From: Sphingomonas hengshuiensis
Lineage (GTDB): Bacteria > Pseudomonadota > Alphaproteobacteria > Sphingomonadales > Sphingomonadaceae
NCBI RefSeq assembly: GCF_000935025.1
Contig: NZ_CP010836.1
Span: forward strand, 4,030,001-4,094,000
Reading direction: 5' to 3'
DNA length: 64,000 nucleotides
In this document: positions 25,299 to 36,829 of the stretch, piece after piece
Layout: every line of letters begins with the position of its first letter
Position numbering within the stretch: the stretch's first letter is position 1
The notes under the pieces: generated by a model
What the model was told of the DNA's origin: nothing
The model's input: only the letters and a program-made list of their open reading frames with translations
The model's database searches: none
Program-made: the position numbers and the translations under genes

Positions 25299-27575
25299 AT
25301 GGCCCTGACCGCCGCCGCCTCCGCCCGCGAAATCCTGACACGTCTGCATGACGTGATGGCCAAACGCCTGCCTGCTCAGGCTAAATTGAATGCAGTCGTC
25401 GAGATCATCGGCACTGTGCTCAACAGCGAAGTCTGTTCGATCTACTTGCTGCGCGAAGGCGTGCTCGAACTGTTCGCGACGCGCGGGCTGAAGCAGGAGG
25501 CGGTCCACGTCACCAAACTTGCGCTCGGCGAAGGTCTGGTCGGCACGATCGCCGCCAATGTCGAGACGCTCAACCTCGACGAGGCGACCAGCCACCCGAA
25601 CTTCGTCCATAATCCCGAAACCGGCGAAGAGCGGTTCCACAGCTTTGCCGGGGTGCCGATCATCCGGCGCGAACGCTCGGTGGGCGTCCTCTCGGTCCAG
25701 CATACCGACCAGCGGCGCTATGCCGATGTCGAGATCGAGGCATTGCAGACCGTGGCGATGGTGCTGTCCGAGCTTATCGCCAATGCCGAGCTGATCGACC
25801 CGACCGGCGGCGCCTCGACGCGCCCGCAACCCACCACCGCGACCCGCGCGGGCGGGTTCAAGCTGGTCGAGGGCATGGCGCAGGGCGTGGCGGTGTTCCA
25901 CCAGCCGCGCATCACGATCGAGCACACCGTCGCCGAGGATACCGAGGCCGAGCGCCACCGCGTCTATGCCGCGTTCGACAAGATGCGTGCACAGATCGAG
26001 CGCATGGCGAGCCAGGCCGAATTCGGCGTCGGCGGCGAGCATGACGAGGTCCTCGCGACCTACAAGATGTTCGCCTATGACGAAGGCTGGAGCCGGCGGA
26101 TCAACGAGGCGATCGACAGCGGGCTGACCGCCGAGGCGGCGATCGAGCGCGTCCAGCAGCGCACCCGGATGCGGATGCGCGAGATCGACGACGCGTTGCT
26201 GCGCGATCGCATGCACGACCTCGAGGATCTGTCGAACCGGCTGCTGCGGATCGTGTCGGGCCAGCTCGGGACGGCGGCGCAGATGGGGTTGCGGCAGGAT
26301 TCGATCCTGATCGCGCGCAACCTGGGGCCCGCCGAGCTTCTCGAATATGACCGGCGCCGGCTGAAGGGCGTGGTGCTCGAGGAAGGGTCGCTGACCGCGC
26401 ATGTTACGATCGTCGCGCGCGCGATGGGCGTGCCGGTGCTGGGCCGCGTCCGCGACGTCCGACGGCTGATCGCCGAGGGCGACATGCTGCTGCTCGACGT
26501 CGGCGAAGAGAGCCTGTTCATCCGCCCGACCTCGGCGATGGTCGAGGTGTTCGAGGCCAAGCTCGCGCTCAGCCAGAAGCGCCGCGCCGCCTTTGCCCAG
26601 CTGCGCAACGAAATCCCTATCACGCGCGACGGCCACCGCGTCCAGGTGATGGTCAATGCCGGGCTGCGCGACGATCTCGCCGCGCTCGACCTGACCGGCG
26701 CCGACGGGATCGGGCTGTTCCGCACCGAATTCCAGTTCCTCGTGTCCGCGACCCTGCCCCAGCGCGAGGCGCAGCGGCGGCTGTACAAGGATGTGCTCGA
26801 CGCTGCCGGGGACCGCGCAGTGACGTTCCGCACCGTCGACATCGGCGGCGACAAGGCGCTGCCCTATCTCAACCATGACGAGGAGGGCGAGGAGGAGAAT
26901 CCCGCAATGGGATGGCGCGCGCTGCGGCTGGCGCTCGATCGCAACGGCCTGATGAAGGCACAGGCGCGCGCGCTGATCGAGGCGGGGGCCGGGCGAACGC
27001 TGAACGTGATGTTCCCGATGGTCTCCGAACCCTGGGAATTCGACCAGGCACGCGCCTTGTTCGAAACGCAGCGGGCGTGGCTCGCCGCGCGCGGGCGCAA
27101 GATGCCGAGCGAGATCCGCTATGGCGCGATGCTCGAAGTGCCGGCGCTGGCCGAAGTGCTCGACATCCTCCTGCCGCGCGTCGATTTCCTGTCGATTGGG
27201 ACCAACGACCTCACCCAGTTCCTGTTCGCCGCCGATCGCGCCCACCCCAAGCTCGCGCTGCGCTACGACTGGCTCAGCCCGTCGATCCTCCGTTTCCTGA
27301 AGCGGGTGATCGATCAGGCTTCGGCAGCGGGCGTTCCGGTGGCGGTGTGCGGCGAGATGGGCGGGCGCCCGCTGGAGGCGATGGCGTTGATCGGGCTGGG
27401 GATCGACCGGCTGTCGATCACCCCGGCGGCGGTCGGCCCGATCAAGGCGATGGTGCGCTCGCTCGACCGCGCACCGCTTGTCGAGGCGATGGCGGGCCTG
27501 CTCGCCAACCCGCATGGACCGCTGCGCGATGCCCTGACCGAGTGGGCCGTGCGACATTCGGTCGAACTGGCCTGA
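25299..27575 (+). CDS. ptsP: Enzyme I of the nitrogen phosphotransferase system
   Basis: Phosphoenolpyruvate-protein phosphotransferase of the regulatory PTS-Ntr branch, 758 residues, cytoplasmic. An N-terminal GAF domain (about 15-165) is followed by the enzyme I N-domain (about 180-300), the swivelling phosphohistidine domain with His368 in SLTAHVTIVARAMG, and a PEP-binding TIM barrel with GIGLFRTEF, IGTNDLTQF and the catalytic Cys684 in AVCGEMGG. It should phosphorylate NPr and then EIIA-Ntr, neither of which is in this window. The start follows 67 bases of gap. Confidence 0.95.
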   Translation: MALTAAASAREILTRLHDVMAKRLPAQAKLNAVVEIIGTVLNSEVCSIYLLREGVLELFATRGLKQEAVHVTKLALGEGLVGTIAANVETLNLDEATSHPNFVHNPETGEERFHSFAGVPIIRRERSVGVLSVQHTDQRRYADVEIEALQTVAMVLSELIANAELIDPTGGASTRPQPTTATRAGGFKLVEGMAQGVAVFHQPRITIEHTVAEDTEAERHRVYAAFDKMRAQIERMASQAEFGVGGEHDEVLATYKMFAYDEGWSRRINEAIDSGLTAEAAIERVQQRTRMRMREIDDALLRDRMHDLEDLSNRLLRIVSGQLGTAAQMGLRQDSILIARNLGPAELLEYDRRRLKGVVLEEGSLTAHVTIVARAMGVPVLGRVRDVRRLIAEGDMLLLDVGEESLFIRPTSAMVEVFEAKLALSQKRRAAFAQLRNEIPITRDGHRVQVMVNAGLRDDLAALDLTGADGIGLFRTEFQFLVSATLPQREAQRRLYKDVLDAAGDRAVTFRTVDIGGDKALPYLNHDEEGEEENPAMGWRALRLALDRNGLMKAQARALIEAGAGRTLNVMFPMVSEPWEFDQARALFETQRAWLAARGRKMPSEIRYGAMLEVPALAEVLDILLPRVDFLSIGTNDLTQFLFAADRAHPKLALRYDWLSPSILRFLKRVIDQASAAGVPVAVCGEMGGRPLEAMALIGLGIDRLSITPAAVGPIKAMVRSLDRAPLVEAMAGLLANPHGPLRDALTEWAVRHSVELA

Positions 27576-27687
27576 TCCATCGGCAGATTCCGGGCCATCG
27601 CCGTTGACAGGCGGTGCCGCGTGAGGGACACCCCGGCGCGAGAGGCGGAAGTTAAGAAGGGCGCAACCCTTCCGCCGGAGGTACTTG

Positions 27688-28599
27688 ATGGAAGGCGATC
27701 CCGCCGAGACTCCCACTCTGTTTCCCGCGACGGTGGGCGAGAAGCTGCGCGCCGCGCGTGAGGCACAGGGGCTCGACGTCGTCGAGATCGCCAGCCGCAC
27801 CCGGATTCCGCAGCGCCACCTCGAGGCGATCGAGCGATCGGACTATACCGGGCTCCCGTCGATCACCTATGCGATCGGATTCGCCAAATCCTATGCGCGC
27901 GCCGTCGGCAGCGACGAAGTTGCGATCGCGCGCGAGTTGCGGGTGGAACTGGGCAACAACCCCGAACGCGCCGCGCCTACGCCCTCGTACGAAACCGACG
28001 ATCCGGCACGCGTACCGCCGCGCGGCCTTGCCTGGGCCGGGCTGATCGTCGCGATACTGGCGCTGATCGGCGTCGGGCTGTGGTACGGCACCGGGCTGTT
28101 CCGCGGCAGCGTTCCCCCGCCCGAGACGCTGGTCAGCAGCGATGCGGGCTCCGCCGGCGACCCCGGCAATGCAGTTGCCACCGTACAGCCGACCGCGCCG
28201 ACCGAGGGCCATGTCACGCTGGTCGCGCTTGATTCGGTGTGGCTGCGCGTCAGCGACGGAAACGGCACGCGACTGTTCGAGAAGGAAATGGCGCCGGGCG
28301 AGCGCTACGAAGTGCCCGCCGACGCCGATCGCCCGCGCGTCCGCACCGGTCGCCCGGACAAGGTGCAGGTGCTGATCAACGGATCGGTCGTTCCCCCGCT
28401 GGGCACCGGCGTGACCACCGTCGAAGTCGATGTTTCGGCAGAGGCGCTGCAAAACCGGGGGCAGCCCGGCGCAACGCCGGTCGCCAGCGCGCCCGCCGCG
28501 GGCGATGCACGCCCGCGCCGCGCTGCGTCGCGCGCCGTTGCTCCCGCCCCGACGGCTCCCGTGGAAGCCACGGCTGCCAATGCCTCGGCGGCGCCCTGA
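27688..28599 (+). CDS. RodZ-like helix-turn-helix membrane protein
   Basis: A 303-residue protein with a cytoplasmic HTH_25 domain (about 15-90: VGEKLRAAREAQGLDVVEIASRTRIPQRHLEAIE), one membrane helix (about 112-134), a Pro/Thr-rich linker and a periplasmic DUF4115 domain (about 175-255), then an Ala/Pro-rich tail. This is the layout of RodZ, which links MreB to the cell-wall machinery; assignment to that exact role is inferred. GGAGGT lies six bases before the ATG. A TTGACA word at about 27603-27608 may be its -35 element. Confidence 0.85.
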   Translation: MEGDPAETPTLFPATVGEKLRAAREAQGLDVVEIASRTRIPQRHLEAIERSDYTGLPSITYAIGFAKSYARAVGSDEVAIARELRVELGNNPERAAPTPSYETDDPARVPPRGLAWAGLIVAILALIGVGLWYGTGLFRGSVPPPETLVSSDAGSAGDPGNAVATVQPTAPTEGHVTLVALDSVWLRVSDGNGTRLFEKEMAPGERYEVPADADRPRVRTGRPDKVQVLINGSVVPPLGTGVTTVEVDVSAEALQNRGQPGATPVASAPAAGDARPRRAASRAVAPAPTAPVEATAANASAAP

Positions 28600-28681
28600 T
28601 CGTGGCGTGCGCGCGGTGCGCACTGCCCTGCAATTCCTGTCACCCATGTCCTATTCAACTGCACCGGGGGGTGTGAAAACC

Positions 28682-29626
28682 ATGCGTATATTCTTGGCAG
28701 CCCTGCTCGCGACCGCGGCATTCGGCGCGTCGGGCGCCGCGCAGGCGCAAACCACCGCGATCGAGGGGCGCGTCGACCGGCTCGAGCGCGAGATGCGCGC
28801 GGTGCAGCGCAAGGTGTTTCCCGGCGGCGCTGGCCAGACCATCGAGCCACAGATCACCCCGGAGGCCGATACCCGCATTCCCGGTGCGCCCTCGACCAGC
28901 CTGATGACCGACCTGACCCAGCGCGTCGCCGCGGTCGAAAGCCAGCTGACCTCGCTGACCGGCCAGATCGAGCAGAACCAGTATCGCCTGCGCCAGCTCG
29001 AGGATGCGTTCAACGCCTATAAGCGTTCGACCGACGCGCGGCTGAAAGCGCTGGAGGAGACCGCGAGCGCCGTCCCCGCCGGGCGTCCCCCGGTGATCGA
29101 CGCAGTGCCGATCATCGACGTCCCGACCCGCCCCGGCACCCGCCCCCCGGCCCCGGCGGCAGAGGTGAACACCCCCAAGCCGACGGGCACGCGCGCGCAG
29201 CAGGTCGCCGCGATCGAGAAGCCGGCAAGCGGCGACGCGGCGGAGGACGGCTATCTCTATGGCTATCGGCTGTGGTCGGCGAAGCTTTATCCGGAGGCGC
29301 GCCGCGAGCTTGAGGTCGTCGCCACCAAATATCCCAGCCATCGCCGCGCGAGCTATGCGCAGAATCTGCTCGGGCGTGCCTATCTCGATGCCGGGGCCCC
29401 CAGCCTGGCCGCGGTCGCATTTTACGAGAATTACAAGAAAAACCCGAATGGCGAGCGCGCCGCCGACAGTCTCTATTATCTGGCGCAGGCGCTGACCAAG
29501 CTCAAAAAGCCTGCCCCCGAAATCTGCAAGGTCTATACCGAGCTGACCCAGCTCTATGGCGAACGCCTGTCGGCCGAGATGAAGACCGGCGTCGAACAGG
29601 GCCGTGCCGCACAAAAGTGCAAATGA
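28682..29626 (+). CDS. cpoB: Tol-Pal coordinator CpoB (YbgF)
   Basis: Periplasmic protein of 314 residues that coordinates outer-membrane constriction with septal cell-wall synthesis. It has a signal peptide (about 1-22), an N-terminal coiled coil in two parts (RVDRLEREMRAVQRKV; QRVAAVESQLTSLTGQIEQNQYRLRQLE), a Pro-rich linker and a C-terminal tetratricopeptide region (about 190-310: GYRLWSAKLYPEARRELE, LLGRAYLDAGAPSLAA). Pal and TolB genes, its usual neighbours, are not in the window. Its end overlaps tilS by 23 bases. Confidence 0.9.
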   Translation: MRIFLAALLATAAFGASGAAQAQTTAIEGRVDRLEREMRAVQRKVFPGGAGQTIEPQITPEADTRIPGAPSTSLMTDLTQRVAAVESQLTSLTGQIEQNQYRLRQLEDAFNAYKRSTDARLKALEETASAVPAGRPPVIDAVPIIDVPTRPGTRPPAPAAEVNTPKPTGTRAQQVAAIEKPASGDAAEDGYLYGYRLWSAKLYPEARRELEVVATKYPSHRRASYAQNLLGRAYLDAGAPSLAAVAFYENYKKNPNGERAADSLYYLAQALTKLKKPAPEICKVYTELTQLYGERLSAEMKTGVEQGRAAQKCK

Positions 29627-30629
29627 GCTGACGCCCCCGGCGGACATGGTCGCGCGGTTCCGGCGCGACCTGGAGGCGATTACCGGCGAGTCTCCACGGC
29701 CCGACAAGCAGCTCGGAGTCGCGGTGTCGGGCGGGCCCGACAGCCTCGCGCTGCTGCTGCTTGCCCATGCCGGCTATCCCGGCTGCGTCGTCGCGGCGAC
29801 CGTCGATCACGGCCTGCGCGCCGAAGCTGCTGAAGAGGCCGCTGTGGTCTCCGCGCTTTGCGCGCGGCTGGGCATAGCGCATGCGGTGTTGGCGCCGACA
29901 ACGGCGTTGGCCGGGCCGGGCAATCTGCAGGACCGCGCCCGGGCGTTGCGCTATCGCCTGCTGGAGGCATGGGCGCGAGGCGGCGGCGATGCGGCGCATG
30001 CGCCGTGGATCGCCGTGGCGCACCAGCAGGACGATCTCGCCGAGACCTTCCTGATGCGCGCCCGGCGCGGCGCGGGCGTCGGGGGGCTGGCGGCGATGGC
30101 GCGGGCGCGGGCTTTGGGCGAGGACGGGCCGCTGCTCGTCCGCCCGCTGCTCGGCTGGCGCCGTGACACGCTGGCCGCGATCGTCGCCGATGCCGGGCTG
30201 GTCGCAGCGGAGGACCCGTCGAATCGCCATCCGCGCTTCGATCGGAGCCGCGTGCGTGCGCTGCTCTCGGCGACCGGCGAATTGCCCCCGCACCGGCTCG
30301 CGCTTGCCGCCGCGAACCTGCGCGATGCCGAGGAGGCGCTGGCATGGGTGGCCGAACGCGAATGGGCGGCGCGCGTGCGAGTCGATTCCGAAGGCGCGGT
30401 TCGAATCGACAGTGCCGGGCTTCCCTATGAACTCCGCCGCCGCCTCGCGATTCGCGCGATCGCCACGCTGCGCGGCGGGGAGCGAAGCGGCGCAGGCGGC
30501 GGAACGGGGATCGATCGGCTGGTTGCGGCCCTCGATTCGGGCCGGAGCGCGACGCTGGCAGGGGTCGCCGCCGCCCCCATGGGCGCGGAATGGCGATTCC
30601 GGATGGCACCGCCGCGCCGATCACACTGA
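29604..30629 (+). CDS. tilS: tRNA(Ile)-lysidine synthetase
   Basis: Converts cytidine 34 of the CAU-anticodon tRNA-Ile to lysidine; essential for AUA decoding. The PP-loop is SGGPDS at about 43-48, followed by [11 protein letters not shown] and [13 protein letters not shown]. At 341 residues it is the short alphaproteobacterial form with only a partial C-terminal region. A GTG at 29604 gives the longest chain, overlapping cpoB by 23 bases; an ATG at 29646 would also keep the whole catalytic domain. Confidence 0.93.
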   Translation: MPHKSANELTPPADMVARFRRDLEAITGESPRPDKQLGVAVSGGPDSLALLLLAHAGYPGCVVAATVDHGLRAEAAEEAAVVSALCARLGIAHAVLAPTTALAGPGNLQDRARALRYRLLEAWARGGGDAAHAPWIAVAHQQDDLAETFLMRARRGAGVGGLAAMARARALGEDGPLLVRPLLGWRRDTLAAIVADAGLVAAEDPSNRHPRFDRSRVRALLSATGELPPHRLALAAANLRDAEEALAWVAEREWAARVRVDSEGAVRIDSAGLPYELRRRLAIRAIATLRGGERSGAGGGTGIDRLVAALDSGRSATLAGVAAAPMGAEWRFRMAPPRRSH

Positions 30630-30642
30630 TCGGCGTTGTTCC

Positions 30643-30673
30643 ATTGCCATTAACCTGGCGTCGCCTATCTTAG
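30643..30673 (+). promoter_or_regulatory. Candidate heat-shock (RpoH) promoter of ftsH
   Basis: ATTG at 30643-30646, 17 bases, then CCTATCTTAG at 30664-30673. The alphaproteobacterial RpoH consensus, from memory, is CTTG-N17/18-CYTATNTNNG: the -10 part fits at every defined base and the -35 differs at one. It lies 24 bases before the ftsH start codon. FtsH is a classical RpoH regulon member and degrades RpoH, so the fit is biologically sensible. Confidence 0.6.
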
Positions 30674-30696
30674 GAGATGAAAGGTATCGTGCGCAC

Positions 30697-32670
<1,974 letters not shown>

Positions 32671-32699
32671 TCAGCCTTGACGTTAACTGCGAAACGAAT

Positions 32700-32733
32700 A
32701 GCCCTTCCTCGAGCGATCGAGGGAGGGCTTTTC
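32700..32733 (+). terminator. Hairpin after ftsH that contains the next gene's ribosome binding site
   Basis: AGCCCTTCCTCGA at 32700-32712 pairs with TCGAGGGAGGGCT at 32717-32729 (one mismatch) around GCGA, followed by TTTTC. It can terminate ftsH transcription. The right arm includes GAGGGAGG (32719-32726), the Shine-Dalgarno sequence for the ATG at 32736, so folding would also hide that site. Confidence 0.75.
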
Positions 32734-32735
32734 AC

Positions 32736-33104
32736 ATGAAGCGATTGACGCTGGCCGCCTTCGCGCTGTGCCTTGTCGCAGGCAGTGCGCAGGCGATGAC
32801 CGTCGCGCAATTCCTCGCCAAGGCCAACGCGCTCAAGGCGCAGGGCATGACGGCGATGTTCTCGCCCGATGTTGCGTTGCTCAAGAATGAGGTCGCAGGG
32901 ATTTCGAACGCCTATCGCGCCGACCTGGAGGCCGCGCGCATCGCCGGGCGCAAACCGCATAGCTGCCCGCCACCCAAGGGGCAGGTAAAGATGGGGAGCA
33001 GCGACCTGATCGCGGAACTCGAAAAAATTCCGCCCGCCCAGCGTGGAATGAGCATGAAGCGCGCCTTCTACGCGATCATGCAGCGCCGCTATCCCTGCCG
33101 CTGA
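32736..33104 (+). CDS. Small exported hypothetical protein
   Basis: A 122-residue protein with a clear Sec signal peptide (about 1-20, SAQA cleavage) and a mature part with no recognised domain. Two cysteines occur in the mature protein (SCPPP and the C-terminal YPC), which could form a disulfide. The start is fixed by GAGGGAGG nine bases upstream, which lies inside the terminator-like hairpin of ftsH. It is convergent with the DUF3667 gene. Function unknown. Confidence 0.78.
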   Translation: MKRLTLAAFALCLVAGSAQAMTVAQFLAKANALKAQGMTAMFSPDVALLKNEVAGISNAYRADLEAARIAGRKPHSCPPPKGQVKMGSSDLIAELEKIPPAQRGMSMKRAFYAIMQRRYPCR

Positions 33105-33120
33105 CAGCGATTCGGCACGC

Positions 33121-34170
33121 TCAGCCGGTGATGCCGAGCAGCAACAGGATCGCAAGGAACAGCATCAGCACGATTTCGATGCACACGGTCAGAAGTACCG
33201 CCCGCACGATCGCCGAGCGCCAGCGCAGCCGATAGGCCTGTTTGAGCTGTCGGGTGATGTGGACAAAGGGTATCCCCAGCGCGGCAAATGTCAGCCATCC
33301 CGGCGACAGCCCGATCGATGCGCCGATCGTGATGGCGATGAACAGCAGCGACATGAACGCGATCGAATAGGTAATGAAAACCGTGTGATCGTACAGCTTA
33401 TACTCGCGCTTCCAGAAGAACAGCAGCCACACGAACGGCAGCGAAAGCGGGATCAGCAGCCACGAGAATTTATACCCCGATGACTGCAGCTTGTAGATCA
33501 TTAGCGACGGATTTTTCTTCCACTTCTCCAGCCCGTGATCCAGCGTCTCGATCCCAGTATGCGCGGTCGTGACATGGGCCGTCTCTTCCTTCAGCTCCGC
33601 CGCCGCAGCATCAAGCCCGCTCAGCTTCGCATCCAGTTCGCGAATGGCGTCCTGCAACTCGACCTTCTCTGCCGGGTCGGCGGCCGGAAGCGCGGCCACG
33701 GCCTTGTCGCGTTCCTCGCTCGCCTTTTCGCGTTCGGCGCGGATTGCCGCGATGGGATAGCCGTCCTCGCCGCGCAGGTCGACCGGGGGCCCGATCCCGG
33801 CCCAGGAAAAGGCCGCGAACATCGCGAATATCGAGAACAGGAACAGCGCCATCGGCGAGACGAAGCGCGATCGCTCGCCCGCGATATAGCGCCGGGTAAG
33901 CTCGCCCGGCCGCCAGGCGAGCAGCGGCAGCGTGCGCCAGATCTTGCCCTCGAAATGCGCGACGCCGTGCAATATCTCGTGCCCGATCGCCCCCAGCGAG
34001 CGATGGACATGCCCCGATTGGCCACAGGCATGGCAATGCGCGCCGATCAGCGCAGTCCCGCAATTGAGGCACATCGCGTCGGGCGCATGCCATTCCCCGG
34101 TGCGCGGCTCGACCGCCCGGCCGAGAAGCGCGCCCGTCATCAATTCGCCCGCTGCGTCGAATTCCCCCAT
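33121..34170 (-). CDS. DUF3667 family membrane protein with zinc-ribbon start
   Basis: A 349-residue protein. A zinc-ribbon-like motif CLNCG...CHACGQ lies at about 34-51, followed by the family block [49 protein letters not shown] split by a membrane helix near 107-125. A central charged coiled-coil insert (about 140-215) comes next, then three to four C-terminal membrane helices. DUF3667 proteins have no known function. Divergent from proA across 47 bases. Confidence 0.86.
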   Translation of the reverse strand: MGEFDAAGELMTGALLGRAVEPRTGEWHAPDAMCLNCGTALIGAHCHACGQSGHVHRSLGAIGHEILHGVAHFEGKIWRTLPLLAWRPGELTRRYIAGERSRFVSPMALFLFSIFAMFAAFSWAGIGPPVDLRGEDGYPIAAIRAEREKASEERDKAVAALPAADPAEKVELQDAIRELDAKLSGLDAAAAELKEETAHVTTAHTGIETLDHGLEKWKKNPSLMIYKLQSSGYKFSWLLIPLSLPFVWLLFFWKREYKLYDHTVFITYSIAFMSLLFIAITIGASIGLSPGWLTFAALGIPFVHITRQLKQAYRLRWRSAIVRAVLLTVCIEIVLMLFLAILLLLGITG

Positions 34171-34217
34171 GTTTTGCCGCCTACCAGCTTGCGCAGACTC
34201 GTGCTAGCGGACGCAGC

Positions 34218-35477
34218 ATGGCTGACTCCGATATTTCCATGCTGATGGCCGACATGACCGCGCGCGCGCGGGCTGCGGCCACGCGCCTCGCTGCGATGAC
34301 CAGCGACCAGAAAAGCGGCGCTCTCATCGCCGCAGCCGACGCTATTCGTGCCGCGAGCGACACGATCATCGCCGCCAATGCACTCGACATGGAAGCGGGC
34401 GCCGCCTCGGGCCTGTCGGGCGCGATGCTCGATCGCTTGCGGCTCGATGCCGGTCGCGTCGCGGCGATGGCGGCGGGCGTCGAGGCCGTCGCGCGGCTCG
34501 ACGACCCGGTCGGCGACACGATCAGCCGTTCCGAGCGTGCCAACGGGCTGGTACTTGCCCGCGTGCGCGTGCCGATCGGCGTCATCGGCATCATCTATGA
34601 AAGCCGCCCCAACGTCACCGCCGATGCCGGCGCCTTGTGCGCGATGGCGGGCAATGCCGCGATCCTGCGCGGCGGTTCGGAAGCGATCCGCAGCAACCGC
34701 GCGATCCATGCGGCGCTCGCGGCGGGACTCGAGGCGGGGGGAATGCCCGCCGATGCGGTGCAACTCGTCCCCGTCACCGATCGCGCGGCGGTCGGGGCGA
34801 TGCTGACCGCCGAGGGCGCAATCGACATGGTCGTGCCGCGCGGCGGCAAGGGGCTGGTCGCGCGCGTCCAGGCCGAGGCACGGGTGCCCGTGCTCGCGCA
34901 TCTCGACGGGCTGTGCCACACCTATATCGATCGCGCCGCCGATCCCGAAATGGCGCGCGCGCTGGCGGTGAACGCCAAGATGCGCCGCACCGGCATTTGC
35001 GGCTCGACCGAGACGCTGCTGATCGATCGCGGCTTCGCCGATCCCGCGCCGGTGCTCGCCGCGCTGGCCGATGCCGGGTGCGAGCTGCGCGGCGATGCCG
35101 ATGTGCAGGCGATCGAGCCGCGCGCGCTTCCCGCTGCGGACGCCGATTGGGACACCGAATATCTCGACGCGATCCTGTCGGTAAAGCTGGTCGACGGCGT
35201 CGATGTGGCGATGGCACACATCGCCCGCCACGGATCGCACCACACCGACGCAATCATCACCGACGATGCCGACACCGCCGAACGCTTCCTGAACGGCGTC
35301 GATAGCGCGATCGTAATGTGGAACGCCTCGACGCAGTTCGCCGATGGCGGCGAGTTCGGGCTGGGCGCCGAGATCGGGATTTCCACGGGCCGGCTGCACG
35401 CACGCGGGCCGGTCGCGCTGGAGGGGCTTACGACGTATAAATGGGTGGTGCGCGGGACCGGTCAGGCGCGGCCTTGA
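34218..35477 (+). CDS. proA: Gamma-glutamyl phosphate reductase
   Basis: NADPH-dependent reductase making glutamate 5-semialdehyde in proline synthesis. The 419-residue chain has the aldehyde-dehydrogenase-like fold: [39 protein letters not shown] and the active cysteine in [12 protein letters not shown]. The ATG at 34218 gives the usual N-terminus. proB is not in the window. The stop codon overlaps the TTG start of the next small gene. It begins a run on this strand that leads into the nadD operon. Confidence 0.95.
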   Translation: MADSDISMLMADMTARARAAATRLAAMTSDQKSGALIAAADAIRAASDTIIAANALDMEAGAASGLSGAMLDRLRLDAGRVAAMAAGVEAVARLDDPVGDTISRSERANGLVLARVRVPIGVIGIIYESRPNVTADAGALCAMAGNAAILRGGSEAIRSNRAIHAALAAGLEAGGMPADAVQLVPVTDRAAVGAMLTAEGAIDMVVPRGGKGLVARVQAEARVPVLAHLDGLCHTYIDRAADPEMARALAVNAKMRRTGICGSTETLLIDRGFADPAPVLAALADAGCELRGDADVQAIEPRALPAADADWDTEYLDAILSVKLVDGVDVAMAHIARHGSHHTDAIITDDADTAERFLNGVDSAIVMWNASTQFADGGEFGLGAEIGISTGRLHARGPVALEGLTTYKWVVRGTGQARP

Positions 35478-35821
35478 GCGAGACCGTAACGCTCTGGCGT
35501 CCCGTCGGCCCCGCCGAACTCGCCTTGATCGAGGCCAGCGGCATGACTGCCTTTCCGCCGCGCCTTCCTGAGCAGCCGATCTTCTACCCGGTCACGACCG
35601 AGGAATATGCGGTGAAGATCGCCCGCGACTGGAACGTGCCGGAAAGCGGTGCAGGCTTCGTGACCCGGTTCGCGGTCAGCGCGCAATTCCTTTCCAGTTA
35701 CCGCCGAGAGGAGGCTGGTGGCCGCGCGCACCGCGAATATTGGATCCCCGCCGAAGCGCTCGAGGCATTCAACGCTGCCATTGTCGGGCCGATTGAGGTG
35801 GTGCGACGCTTTCCTGAGTGA
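35474..35821 (+). CDS. Conserved hypothetical protein, about 115 residues
   Basis: A small soluble protein with the conserved pattern [45 protein letters not shown] and [13 protein letters not shown]. Similar database proteins are sometimes labelled ADP-ribosylation/crystallin J1, a label I recall but cannot justify from residues seen here. A TTG at 35474 overlapping the proA stop (TTGA) is the likely start; an upstream in-frame ATG would overlap proA by more than 30 bases. Coupling to proA is suggested by the overlap. Confidence 0.75.
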   Translation: MSETVTLWRPVGPAELALIEASGMTAFPPRLPEQPIFYPVTTEEYAVKIARDWNVPESGAGFVTRFAVSAQFLSSYRREEAGGRAHREYWIPAEALEAFNAAIVGPIEVVRRFPE

Positions 35822-35878
35822 GCGAGGTGCCTTTCGTCCCCCCTTGAAGCGCGTTTCCGCGAGGCTTAGGTTCCTGGC

Positions 35879-36133
35879 ATGACCACGCTTGCCAAGATCG
35901 CCGTCGAACTCGATACCGGGACACCGGCCATGGTTGAGCAGATCGCAACGTGCAGCGTCGCCGCGTTATCGGCAGAGGCGGTTAGGCAGGTGAAAGAAAG
36001 CGAGGCGGACTATCGCGCTTTCCTACATGCAGGTATTGAGGCGATCAAACGGGGCGACGTCGCGCCGAATGCGGAAGTGATGGCCGAACTCGACGCGATG
36101 ATCGAGCAGCATCAGCAACGATGCCGGAGTTGA
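35879..36133 (+). CDS. Orphan antitoxin-like small protein
   Basis: An 84-residue acidic, helical protein. The C-terminal half (YRAFLHAGIEAIKRGDVAPNAEVMAELDAMIEQ) resembles the tail of ribbon-helix-helix antitoxins of the ParD group, in which GD(x)VxHxEVMAEL wraps the toxin. No RelE/ParE-like toxin gene follows; nadD begins 43 bases later. The N-terminal DNA-binding strand is not convincing. It could be a remnant of a toxin-antitoxin pair or an unrelated helical protein. Confidence 0.6.
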   Translation: MTTLAKIAVELDTGTPAMVEQIATCSVAALSAEAVRQVKESEADYRAFLHAGIEAIKRGDVAPNAEVMAELDAMIEQHQQRCRS

Positions 36134-36176
36134 TCCGATCCCCTCCCGCGCGCCTCGATTTGCGGGCAATCAACAT

Positions 36177-36821
36177 ATGGTTTCGCAAGCATACCCCTTG
36201 AAGCGCATCGGTCTCCTCGGCGGCTCGTTCAATCCCGCGCATCGCGGCCATCGCCGGCTCTCGCTCCACGCGATCCGCGCGCTGGGGCTCGACGAAGTGT
36301 GGTGGCTGGTGTCGCCCGGCAATCCGCTCAAGCCGGTCAAGGGCATGGCGCCCTTCCCCGCGCGCATGGCCTCGGCACGCGCGATGGCGCGGCGCGCGCC
36401 GATCCGCCCCAGCGCCATCGAGCAGCGTCTCAAGACCCGCTACACCGCCGATACGCTGGCAAAACTGCCGCGGCTTTACCCCAAACACCGCTTCATCTGG
36501 CTGATGGGCGCCGACAATCTGGCCCAGTTCCATCGCTGGGAACGGTGGCGCGACATCGCTCGACAGGTTCCGATTGCGGTTATCGCGCGTCCGGGCTATG
36601 ACGGTAACGCTCGCGCAAGTCCTGCGATGAGTTGGCTGCGGCGCGCTGTGCGGCCCGCAGGCCAGGCAAAGAATTGGACGTGTTGGAGATTGCCGGCCCT
36701 CGTGATGCTGCGCTTTCGCCCCGATCCGACTTCGGCGACGCGCCTTCGGGCCGCAGACCCTTCCTGGCATCGACAGTTTTCGTCGTCCCCACAAACCAGC
36801 ACTTCGTCTGTTAAACCCTAG
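36177..36821 (+). CDS. nadD: Nicotinate-nucleotide adenylyltransferase
   Basis: Adenylates nicotinate mononucleotide in NAD synthesis. The 214-residue protein has the nucleotidyltransferase signature GLLGGSFNPAHRGHR near the start, WWLVSPGNPLK, and IWLMGADNLAQFHRW; these are diagnostic for NadD. The C-terminal ISTSS-type motif is replaced by LRAADPSWHRQ, seen in other sphingomonads. It is followed eight bases later by rsfS, the standard partner order. Confidence 0.92.
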   Translation: MVSQAYPLKRIGLLGGSFNPAHRGHRRLSLHAIRALGLDEVWWLVSPGNPLKPVKGMAPFPARMASARAMARRAPIRPSAIEQRLKTRYTADTLAKLPRLYPKHRFIWLMGADNLAQFHRWERWRDIARQVPIAVIARPGYDGNARASPAMSWLRRAVRPAGQAKNWTCWRLPALVMLRFRPDPTSATRLRAADPSWHRQFSSSPQTSTSSVKP

Positions 36822-36829
36822 GAGGCTCC

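Noticed and set aside
25176-27800. An 874-codon open frame on the minus strand
   Set aside because: It runs opposite to ptsP and its product is Arg/Gln/His-rich low complexity without any recognisable motif.
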